From Zygnema cylindricum (taxonomy: Eukaryota > Streptophyta > Zygnematophyceae > Zygnematales > Zygnemataceae): DNA of 64,000 bases. The stretch is taken from the NCBI GenBank assembly GCA_037447655.1, contig JBBHKE010000856.1, forward strand, positions 74,813-138,812. The letters are read 5' to 3'. Position 1 is the first letter of the stretch, and every line of letters starts with the position of its first letter. A program made the translations under genes and the position numbers. This document shows positions 37,750 through 46,753 of the stretch, one piece after another. The notes under the pieces were generated by a model. The model saw only the letters and a list, made by a program, of their open reading frames with translations, searched no databases and had not been told where the DNA came from.

Positions 37750-37959
37750 TAAAGTGTTGAAATCACTAGATTTAAGGGAGGTATTTTCTAGGTCTTAATT
37801 AAAATAAAAAGGAAAAAGAAAGCACAGAAAGCTTGCCTCCACCTTCTCTCTCTAGCCCCCATACTTGTTGTAGTCACTAAAGGTGAGAGAGGGCGGTAGA
37901 GCCATGGCTGCCTTAGCTTCATAGGCAGGACTTGAGAGTGACCTAAGTCACTCTCAACC

Positions 37960-38052
37960 AAAAAGGTTGAGTCCGCTAGGACTCCAACCTCCGACCTGTA
38001 GGGCGAGGCGTAGCTGTCAACCCTTACCAGTCTGTCGTAGTAGTCCGTTAGG
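37960..38052 (-). other. Antisense tRNA-like module in F1 LTR (element B)
   Basis: Minus strand: ACGACAGACTGGTAAGG (A-box/D-arm-like), about 37 nt, then GGTTGGAGTCC (B-box with one change; exact in the sister element at 60425), then CCTTTTTGG (T5). It lies 205 bp from the LTR start, as in the element at 60220. Confidence 0.55.
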
Positions 38053-38530
38053 ATACGTAGGGTGTGATAGCTATTTAAAACAATAGATAGGCGACTAATC
38101 AGATTAACGGAATTACAAATAGTATACATAGAAACTAGTTGGAGTTTTAGTGCGCACGAAACAAATGTACGGGGCATCTGTTTTCGAACGGCTGTGATTT
38201 ACAACCAGTTTTGATCCAACGACCCACACCATCGCCGAGATTCCGCAATGACCGCCTTGGCGGTTTTCGGTCGTGACATGATCTGGCGACACGTGACACG
38301 ATGTCATTAAGAAAAGGAAATCCAAGAGAACATGAGGACAATTCCGAAAGAGACAAGCGTCGACTCCATGACCTTGTCGTACACAGGCCGTACAGAAAGT
38401 ACATCGGATGTAGTACCTTTCTGTAGTGTACACTCTTCCGATTGGTTTCGTACCTCTGTAGATAGGAGTTGTGAAAGGGTTTAAGACTTAGTGGATTGAA
38501 GAGGTAGCCGCCTCTCTCCTAATAAGCTTG

Positions 38531-38538
38531 TATAAATA
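38531..38538 (+). promoter_or_regulatory. TATA box of F1 LTR
   Basis: TATAAATA, 2 nt upstream of hairpin H1 and about 45 bp after the conserved family motif (here AAGACTTAG). The likely RNA start lies about 30 bp downstream, in or just after H1-H2. Confidence 0.6.
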
Positions 38539-38752
38539 TTGGCATTTTTGCCACTCCATAACTAGTCGCCTGGTTAGGCGTTTTCGGTGATTCTTCTTGC
38601 CGTGGACTGAAGGGATTCCAAACAGCACAGGGGTGAAGTCAAATCATCTAGTTGTCTGCTTGGGTGGCAGTTGCTCTAGTTGAAAGTGGGTTAGTTGAAA
38701 ACTACCTAGAAGCTTCCTCAATTTTGGTCCAAATGGGGGACACAGAATTGCA

Positions 38753-38767
38753 GGTTATGGGCCCACC
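38753..38767 (+). promoter_or_regulatory. Half-tRNA primer-binding site, element B
   Basis: GGTTATGGGCCCACC follows the LTR with no spacer. It is the exact reverse complement of GGTGGGCCCATAACC, the anticodon arm of plant initiator tRNA-Met, not of a tRNA 3' end. Drosophila copia is known to prime from a cleaved 5' half of the same tRNA. The site contains the gag codon ATG (38757-38759). Confidence 0.85.
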
Positions 38768-41700
38768 CTCCAAGGTGCCCATATTCAACGGATCTGGGTT
38801 CATTTACTGGGAAGCTATGATGACAGGGGCATTGTGTGAGAAACGATACTGGGGTATTGTTAGCGGATAAGTGAAACGTCCGTCTTAAGGAACTCCACCA
38901 GGGTTTGGAGGAGTGAGGTTTTTCTGCAGTAGGATCTGCTCCAACGGAGGAGACAGATGATGAGGACAGCAGTGTGTCGGAAAAGGGGAAAGGAAATGAG
39001 ACACCTCTCACTTTTATTGCCACGGCACCCGAAGCGGTGGCTGTGAAGACCGAGGAAAACGACGTCCAGATGTGGGAGTACACCAACATGAATGCAAGAC
39101 ACTTCATTATGAGGCACCTCACTCAAGCTTTGGCGACCTCTCACCTTCACATCTTCAAGGCCGAGGAGTTGTGGATGACCTTAGTGGAGATCTATAGAGC
39201 TGGCACCATTCAGGAGCTCCAGCTGGTTGAGCAAAGGCTGACGAGTTACACTTTCAAAGGAGGAAAGATGTTCCACTATTGCAGGGATCTCTTTTGTCTT
39301 TACATGGAGATAGAAAGTGGCGTATGGACAGATACTATGAAGATGAAAGTTAACACTCTCATCATGAAGTTGCCAGAGGAGTGTGAAAATATAGTGTATC
39401 GAGTGCAAGAAATGGATGATACTGCTTGGAAATAGAACAGCGTGGTCCGAATGATACTTGTGTAGGAGAACACCATTGAGATCCGGAGAGGAGGAAAGAG
39501 CGTTCAAGCTCTAGCTGCCATAACATACCATTCGTGGAAGGATTCGAAGAAGTCGTACAAGAGCTTCAAAGGGGAAAAGAACCAATCTGGAGAACCGAGG
39601 ACTCCAAAGGGCCTTTGCCATTTCTGCAAAATGTCATGGCACTTCATAGTTGATTACATCAAGCTATTACAGCTGTGGCTTCAAGAAAATCGTGGAGGGG
39701 GTTCCCCCGTAGGGAAGAAGAAAAAAATTGTGGTCACACGAGTGAAACGAGAGACCGAGGAGGACGAATCTTCCGAGGAGGAAGATGGGGAGCTTCTTCT
39801 TCACAAGAATCTAGAGGAGAAAGAGATCTTTCGGAAATAGAAGTGTGCCCTTGGAGCCATTCGGAAAGCTTCAAAGGAGGGATGGATCATTGACTCAGGC
39901 GCATCCATGCATATGTGTCGTGACAGGCACCTCTTCACTAAGATAAGAAAGATCCTTACTGTGGAAATAGAGTATGGGGACGAAGAGTACCACAGATCTA
40001 CTTGGCTCGGTAGATCTGAAAGTCTTAGTGGAGGGTAAGACTTCTATTCTCACCTTCTCAGATGTAATCTATATTCCTTAGCTGAGTAAGAATCAGGCCT
40101 ACCAGATAGATGTCGTAAGAATCCTGGTTCACTGCATTAGATGACAAGATTTTATACCTTTTAATAAAGGAGTCTTTACAGCTAAGTATGGAGATTAAGT
40201 CTACTTCACAGCAAATAAGGGTAGCCAAGGAATTTTTAGGCTTAACCTGAGTAATGAAAAGAAAAGTGCTTACTATGGTGTTGTCCCGAGCTTGATGATC
40301 TGGCATAAACGTTTGGGACATGTACAATTTGATAGACTGAGGGAAATGAAGAAGCTGGGTGTAGTAGAAGGCATTCAGTTTGGGGAAAATGAAATGATGG
40401 ATAATTGTAGTGGCTGGGCCCAAGGTAAGGCTCACATACTTCCCTTTCCCTAAACTACCACAAATAGAGGTGAGAAAGTACTAGATCTAGTCCACACGGA
40501 TATCTGGGGACCAGCAAGAGTACCTTCAGTTGGGGGGAAGAGGTATATGCGGACATTTACTGATGATTGGTCCATATATTCCTGAGTCTACTTCTTAAAA
40601 ACGAAGTCTGAAACACCAAAATACTTTAAAGAATGCAAGGCTTGGAGTGAGAAGTTGCACGGAATCCCCATTAAGAGAATAAGGAGTGATAATGGGGGAG
40701 AGTACACCTCTAACCAGTTTGAGGATTATTTGAGAGATGAGGGAGTTCAGCATCAGAAAACTGAACCAAATAATCCAGAACAGAATGGGTTAGCTGAGAG
40801 GTTAAACCAAACTTTAGGAGATAGTGTATGCAGTATGTTCGCAGATAAGAAAATATGAAGAAAATTTTGGGTAGAAGCTATGAATTGCGCTAACTACATT
40901 AAGAATAGAGTCCTCACTACAGTTGTTAAAGGGATGATCCCTTATGAGAGATGGGTTGGAAGGAAACCAAATATCTCTCACTTGAAAGTATTCGGTAGTC
41001 AAGTTTACAGTCTTGACACAGATAAGGAAAACTGGAAACTAGATGCTAAAGGGAAACCGAGATATTTTGTGGGATATGACGAGGATGTCAACGGATATAG
41101 AGTTTATGACTTAGCTAAACAACATATCATTATGGTAAAGTATCTAGTTGTCATGGATGAAGGGAAGTCTTTTGATCCCTTCAAATACACTAAGAAAATC
41201 AGAATCAGTTTTGATTTCGAGAGTGAGGAGGACTTAGATCTTCCTAGAAGGGACACCAGTGAAAATATGATTGCAAATCCAGGAGAGATAGAAGATGGGG
41301 GAGATATACTGGAATTCCCTCATATTCCTACACACTTTGAGGAGAGAGAGGAGGAGGAGTCAGAACTGGTTTCCATGGATAGGGGAGCTGATGATACAGT
41401 GCGGAGGTATCCAAGACTTCCCTCCATTCCAACGTCGGACTTTGATAAAGGACGGAGGAGCAGCAAAAGGCTTCAAGAAAAACATGCTGCTCATAAGGTA
41501 ACAAAGCTTTCTCACCCACATGAGCATACTCGGAGGCAATGGACAGTTCGGAGAAAGAGAGATGGGTCAGAGCTATAAATGATGAGATGGCTTCAACCAT
41601 GGAGGCAAATACTTGGGAGCTGGTGGACTGTCCACTAGAAAGAAAACCTATTGGTTGTAAATGGGTATTTAAGCTGAAACTGAACCCAGATAATACCATT

Positions 41701-42905
41701 GAGAGATATAAGGCTCGTTTGGTGGCAAAGGGGTTCACCCAAAAAGATGGGATAGACTATGAGGAGACAATTGCTCCGGTAGTTCGATTCCCATCTGTAA
41801 GGATTCTCCTTAGGTTAGCAGCAGCGGAATATATGGAGATACATGAAATGGATATTAAGACCGCCTTTCTCAACGGTGATTTAGAGGAGGAAATCTTCAT
41901 GCGGCAACCAGAAGGTTTTGTAGAGGAAGGAGAGGAAAGCAAAGTCTAAAGGCTCATAAAGTCCTTATATGGAATGAAGCAGTCCCCCAGACAATGGAAT
42001 ATTGAACTAGATGGGTTTTTTTACTAGTCTTGGGTATATTCGAATCACCTCTGACAATTCTATTTATATGTTTGATTTTAATTGCAATTTACATGGATAA
42101 TTTGCTGGTATCGAGTAAGTCTATAGAAAAAATAAATAGGCTAAAGAGAGATCTTAGAAGTAGATTTGAGAAGAAGGATTTAGAGGAGGCTAAATATATT
42201 ATGGGAATTCAAATGGAAAAGGGATAGGGGGAAGAGGATAATCAGACTTACTCAGAAAGAGGCTATAGGAAATATGTTGGAGAAATTGCAGACGGAGATG
42301 GAAACAGTTGTACTACTCCCATGGACTTGAAGAAAGTAAGTGATGGGAGTGTTTAGGAGGAGTGATAATGCTAGATGATCAGATGAATCCAGAAGAGAGG
42401 CAGTTTATGAAGTCTATTCCTTACAAACAGGTTATAGGAAGTTTGATTTACTTTATGAATTTTACCAGACCTGACATAGCTGCAGCAATTGGAGTCCTCG
42501 GTAGGAGTCTTAGTGATCCCAGAAAGAGAGACTGGAGGTAACCAAGAGAGTTATGAGATACCTGGTGGGAACTAGGGATCTATGGTTACATTTGGGAGGG
42601 GAGCACACTGACATCACTACTTGGAGGGATGCCAGTTATGGGGATGTACATGAAGAAGGGAGTGCATGAAGTGTTTTGTGATAATCAGGCTGCAATTGCA
42701 ATTGCAGCCAATCCAAAACATCATTTCAAAGCTAAGCATATGGACATAAGATTGAGTTTTGTGAAGGAAAAAGTAGGAAATAAAATTGTGAATTTGCTGT
42801 ATAGGAGTGATCGGGAAATGGTGGCTGATATGATGACAATGCATGTGCCATCTCCCAAGCAAAAGAATTGTAGAGAAAAGTGTGGATTAAAAGAGAAACA
42901 AAATT
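38757..42905 (+). pseudogene. Copia gag-pol pseudogene, element B
   Basis: The gag frame opens at the ATG inside the primer-binding site (MGPPSKVPIFNG). It also reads back into the LTR. A stop falls after GIVSG (near 38868). The zinc knuckle is degenerate (CHFCKMSWHFIVDY, last Cys lost). The protease motif DSGASMHM is kept (about 39893). Integrase has HTDIWGP, DDWS, SDNGGEY and AERLNQTL, separated by stops. RT at 41539-41949 keeps the N-terminal half, but the active-site YVDD reads YMDN (about 42090). RNase H is internally deleted after DASYGD. At least ten stops or shifts in all. Confidence 0.9.
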
Positions 42906-42925
42906 ATACTGGAAAATAAGGGGAG

Positions 42926-43186
42926 TGTTGAAATCACTTGATTTAGGGGAGGTATTTTCTAGGTCTTAATTAAAATAAAAAGGAAAAAGAAAGCACAGAC
43001 AGCCTACCTCCACCGTCTCTCTCTAGCCCCCATACTTGTTGTAGTCATTGAAGGTGAGAGAAGGCGGTGGAGCCATGGCTGCCTTAGCTTCATAGGCACG
43101 ACTTAAGAGTGACCTAAGTCACTCTCAACCAAAAAGGTTGAGTCCGGTAGGACTCGAACCTCCGACCGGTAGGGCGAGGCGTAGCC
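42926..43186 (+). repeat. 3' LTR of element B, left part
   Basis: Starts TGTTGAAATCACTTG after the purine tract. It is interrupted inside its tRNA-like module by the solo LTR 43187-44232. TAGCC (43182-43186) is the left target-site duplication of that insertion. Confidence 0.9.
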
Positions 43187-44232
43187 TGTAGAAACTAATG
43201 GTTTTAAAGTATTTTCTATGTCTGAATAGAAATAAAGAAGCCGAGGCAGTCTACCTCTAACTTCTCTCTCCAACTCTCACACTTGTCGCAGTCACTGAGA
43301 AATTGGAGAGGAAGCTAGAGCCATGGCTACCTAGGCTATCTTGAGGTTTACGGGAAATTTATACTAGTTAAGGGATTATTTACTCAAAGGTATATGCCGA
43401 CCACAGGATTTGATCCTGGTACCTGCTGGCCGGCAACCAGGAATAACCGGTAGCCTTAGCAGTTAAGGAAGCAGTAGTGATACCGATTATATAGTACGAT
43501 ATTTATTTAAACATTAATACGTAGGTTAAATCATTCAACTGTAACTGTGTACGGTATTCATAGATCCGGTAATGTATAAGTACGGAATACGGTACATGCA
43601 CGAAATCAATACCGCGCATTTATTTCGTAATTGAAACGAATACCGCGCATGTATTTATTACGGCTACGATTAAATAAGATTCTAATCGGACGACCGGAAT
43701 TAGCGCTGAGATCGCGGAAGAAGATTTCGGCGGTTTGTGGCCATCGCCACATCGGATGACGCGTGGCGCAATTACATTCGATCGTGGAATCTCCGGATAT
43801 CATGGCACCAAATGCGGATATGACACGTGTCGACATTTGGGCCATGTCATACAATGTTCGTACATAAAGTACACAAGCAAATGTACTTTTGCGTACGGAA
43901 CTGTATCCTGATTGGTTCCGTACATCAGTAGATAGAGTCTGTGAGAGAGATAGGACTTAGAAAAATTAGGAGATAGGACCCTCTCTCCCAGAGAGCTTCT
44001 GTACAAAAGGTCAACTTTGACCCTCCATAACTTACTACTCAGGGGAGCAAATTCAGAGATTATTTTTGCTATCGACTCAGGGGAGTCTTGCCTTTATAGG
44101 GGTGCAGGTGGTGAGAGTTTTTGTCTGCCAGGGTGGCAGTTATTTTTGCTGAAACACAAAGGGGTTAGGATTATCCTAGGGGCTTCTTGGAAGCTGTCCA
44201 CTCTGAGGACTTATGGAGGTCTCAGAGTTTCG
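43187..44232 (+). repeat. Solo LTR, F2-type, inside element B
   Basis: 1046 bp, starts TGTAGAAACT and ends GAGTTTCG (CA lost). Flanked by TAGCC (43182-43186) and TAGCG (44233-44237), a 5-bp duplication with one change. It carries its own tRNA-like module (43391-43470), GGACTTAG (about 43946) and hairpins H1-H3 (GGTCAACTTTGACC, then a stem-loop with CTCAGGGGAG, then GACTCAGGGGAGTC). No internal region, so it is a recombination remnant. Confidence 0.9.
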
Positions 44233-44982
44233 TAGCGGTCAACCCTTACAAGTCTGTCGTAGAAGTCCGTTAAGATACATAGGGTGTGATAAGCTATTTA
44301 AAACAATAGATATGCGACTAATCCGATTAAAAGAATTAGAAATAGAATTAGGAATACATAGAAACTAGTTGGAGTTTTAGTGCGCACGAAACAAATGTAC
44401 CGGACATTTGTTTTTGAACGACTGTGATTTAAAACAATTTTTGATCCAACGGCCCGCACCAACGCCGAGATCCCGGAATGGCCGCCTTGGAGGTTTTCGG
44501 ACGTGACATGATCTGGCGACACGTGGCACGATGTCATTAAGAAGAGGAAACCCCGGAAAACATGAGGACAAGTTCGAAGAAGACAGGCGTCCACTCCATG
44601 GCCTTGTCGTACACAAGCCGTATATAAAGTACATCGGCCGTAATGCCTTTCTATACTGTACACTCTTCTGATTAGTTACGTACCTCATTAGATAGCAGTT
44701 GTGAGAGGGTTTAGGACTTAGTGGGTTGAGGAGGTAGCCGCCTCGGTCCCAATTTGGTTGTATAAATATTGGCATCTTTGCCACTCCATAACTAATCGCC
44801 TGGTTGGGCGTTTTCAGTGATTCTTCTTGCTGTGGACTTAGGGGAGTCCAGACTGCACTGGGATGAAGTCATATTTTCTATTTGTCTGCTTGGGTGGAAG
44901 TTGCTCTAGTTGAAAGTGTGTTAGTTGAAAACTACCTAGAGGCTTCCTCAATTTTGGTCCAAATTGAGGACACAGAATTGCA
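44233..44982 (+). repeat. 3' LTR of element B, right part
   Basis: Resumes at TAGCGGTCAACCC and runs to AGAATTGCA. Keeps GGACTTAG, TATAAATA (near 44761), H1 TGGCATCTTTGCCA (44770-44783), H2 (44797-44810) and H3 GGACT...AGTCC (44834-44849). Followed by target-site duplication TAAAG. Confidence 0.9.
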
Positions 44983-44987
44983 TAAAG

Positions 44988-45705
44988 AACTTAACAAAAT
45001 ATTCGAAGTCTTTTAGTCTCTTCACACAACCCTATCTACTGAAATAAAAATTTCAAAATTAAACACTCCCCTAAATCTTTAGACTCAGTTACTCCCTTAG
45101 TCCAATAGCCTCTGTGTAAAACTGCAACTTAGGAGCAATAAGGGCTTTTGTTAACTTGTCCGCCACCATCTTCTCATCCGGTAAATTACACAATTTAATG
45201 ACTTTTGCAAATATTTTTTTCTCTGAATAAGTGAAGCCTAACATCCATGTGTTTGCTCTTTAAGTGATGGCTGGGGTTAGAGGCAACTGCAATGGCTCTG
45301 TGGTTTTCACACCAGATAGCTTGAGGACCTGTTTGGATCTACCCAAGTTGTTGTAAAATGGACTTGACCCATAGGAGCTCCTTGAGGGCGGAAGCTGCTG
45401 CCATATATTCTGACTCTATTGTGGATTGAGGTGTAACCTTTTGTAATATGCTACTCCAACAGCAATTTCCATCTCCAATCTTTAGAACAAAGCGGTTGTA
45501 GATTTTCGGCTCGGTATGTCTCAATAACTAGCATCGCTCCACGTCTATATTTTCACCTTTTCTCCTTCGAGTACAAGCTTAAGTTTTTGAGTACCTCCAA
45601 GATATCTCATCACCCTTTTTACTCATTCCTGTAAAATTAACTAGACCCATAAGAGCTCTTTGAGGGCGGAAGTTGCTGCCATATATTATGACTCGATTGT
45701 GGATT
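44988..45705 (-). pseudogene. Old minus-strand copia (F5), RNase H and LTR remnant, left part
   Basis: On the minus strand, RNase H sequence (similar to 53742-54410) runs down to a purine tract TTTAGGGGAG and then an LTR start TGTTTAATTTTG (45078 leftwards). Element B interrupts that LTR after about 90 bp. A segment of about 280 bp of the RNase H region is repeated: the GAGCTCYTTGAGGGCGGAAG stretch occurs near 45375 and again near 45655. Many stops. The right end is cut by F2 element D at GGATT (45701-45705). Confidence 0.75.
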
Positions 45706-46738
45706 TGCATAAATTAAAGGTTATTTTAGTATTTTCTAGCTTTTGTAAAATGCAAAAAAGCAGCAGAGGCAGTCTGCCTCTAACTCCTCTCTCCTGCTCC
45801 CATACTTGTCGCAGTCAATGAAAGTTGGAGAGGGAGATAGAGCCATGGCCGCCTATGCTATCCAGACGGGGACAGATATTAGATTGGTAGATTTACCAAA
45901 ATAGTAATTGACGGACACGAGATTTGAAATTGGTACCTGCCGTCCGTCAGAGCCGCAGCTAGCCGGTAGCCTTAGCCAATTAGTCTAAGATCAAGGTTAT
46001 ACGATATAGGGTTTGATAACTAAATAAATATTGACACGTAGGCTATTTTATTTAACGAATATTTGGACAAATATATAGATTTTGTTTTACGGCGTACAAA
46101 ACATCAGAAACAAAAACCACGCACTTTGTTTCGAAGGCGAAATAAATAAAGCGCATGTATTTATAATGGTTACGATTGAAATCCGGTTTAATCGGATGGC
46201 CGCGAATCATGCGTGATCGCGGAATACGTTTTCGGCAGTTTGTTGTTGACGTCACATCGATTAACATATGGCACAACCATATTCGATTACCGCATCTCCG
46301 GGGATTACAGGAAGGAATACAAAAATGACATGTGTCGACTTGTTAGCCATGTCGAACAATAGCCGTAACAAAAGTACACAGACACCTCTACCTTTCTGTA
46401 CTACACAGTATTATGATTGGCGTCGTACTTCATTAGATAGAGTTTTAGAGAGAGATAGGACTTAGAAATATTTGATAGATTGGACCCTCTATCCCAGAGA
46501 GCTTCTGTACAAAAGGTCAACTTTGACCCTCCATAACTTACTGCTCAGGGGAGCAAATTCAGAGATTCTTTTTGCTATCGACTCAAGGGAGTCTTGCCTT
46601 CACAAGGGTGAAGGAGGTTAGAGTTTTTGTCTCCCAGACTGGTAGTTATTTTTGCTGAAACACAAAGCGGTTAGGGTTATCTTAGAGGCTTCGTGTGAGC
46701 TGCCTACTTTGAGGATCTATGGAGGTCTTACAGTTGCA
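45706..46738 (+). repeat. 5' LTR of copia element D (F2), 1033 bp
   Basis: Starts TGCATAAATTAAAGG (standard form TGTAGAAATTAAAGG at 51055) and ends CAGTTGCA. Module at 45897-45990, hairpins H1-H4 at 46515-46614, in-frame upstream gag ATG at 46719. Preceded by target-site duplication GGATT. Confidence 0.88.
45897..45990 (-). other. Antisense tRNA-like module in F2 LTR (element D 5')
   Basis: Minus strand: TAGACTAATTGGCTAAGG (A-box/D-arm-like), about 45 nt, then a decayed B-box (AATTTCAAATCTC; intact GGTTCAAATCC at 51246-51340), then ACTATTTTGG (T4). The T-arm-like hairpin is extended by GACGGAC/GTCCGTC. Confidence 0.55.
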
Positions 46739-46753
46739 AGTTATGGGCCCACC
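46739..46753 (+). promoter_or_regulatory. Half-tRNA primer-binding site, element D
   Basis: AGTTATGGGCCCACC directly after the LTR: 14 of 15 bases match the complement of the initiator tRNA-Met anticodon arm. Contains gag ATG 46743-46745. Confidence 0.82.

Larger units (their letters stand above)
37755..38752 (+). repeat. 5' LTR of copia element B (F1), 998 bp
   Basis: Starts TGTTGAAATCAC and ends AGAATTGCA. Contains an antisense tRNA-like module (37960-38052), a TATAAATA box (38531-38538), leader hairpins H1 (38540-38553) and H2 (38567-38580), and an in-frame gag ATG at 38733 inside the LTR. Preceded by target-site duplication TAAAG (37750-37754). Confidence 0.92.
37755..44982 (+). mobile_element. 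Ty1/copia element B (F1), full length with nested solo LTR
   Basis: Both LTRs are present, with the primer-binding site, gag-pol remnant and purine tract (42913-42925). A 5-bp target-site duplication TAAAG flanks it (37750-37754 and 44983-44987). Its 3' LTR is split by an F2-type solo LTR (43187-44232). It inserted into the LTR of an older minus-strand copia element (F5). Confidence 0.93.

Noticed and set aside
45897-45990. LTR modules read as true tRNA genes
   Set aside because: A- and B-box-like motifs are present, but no copy closes a normal 7-bp acceptor stem and no clear anticodon arm forms, so I list them as tRNA-like only.
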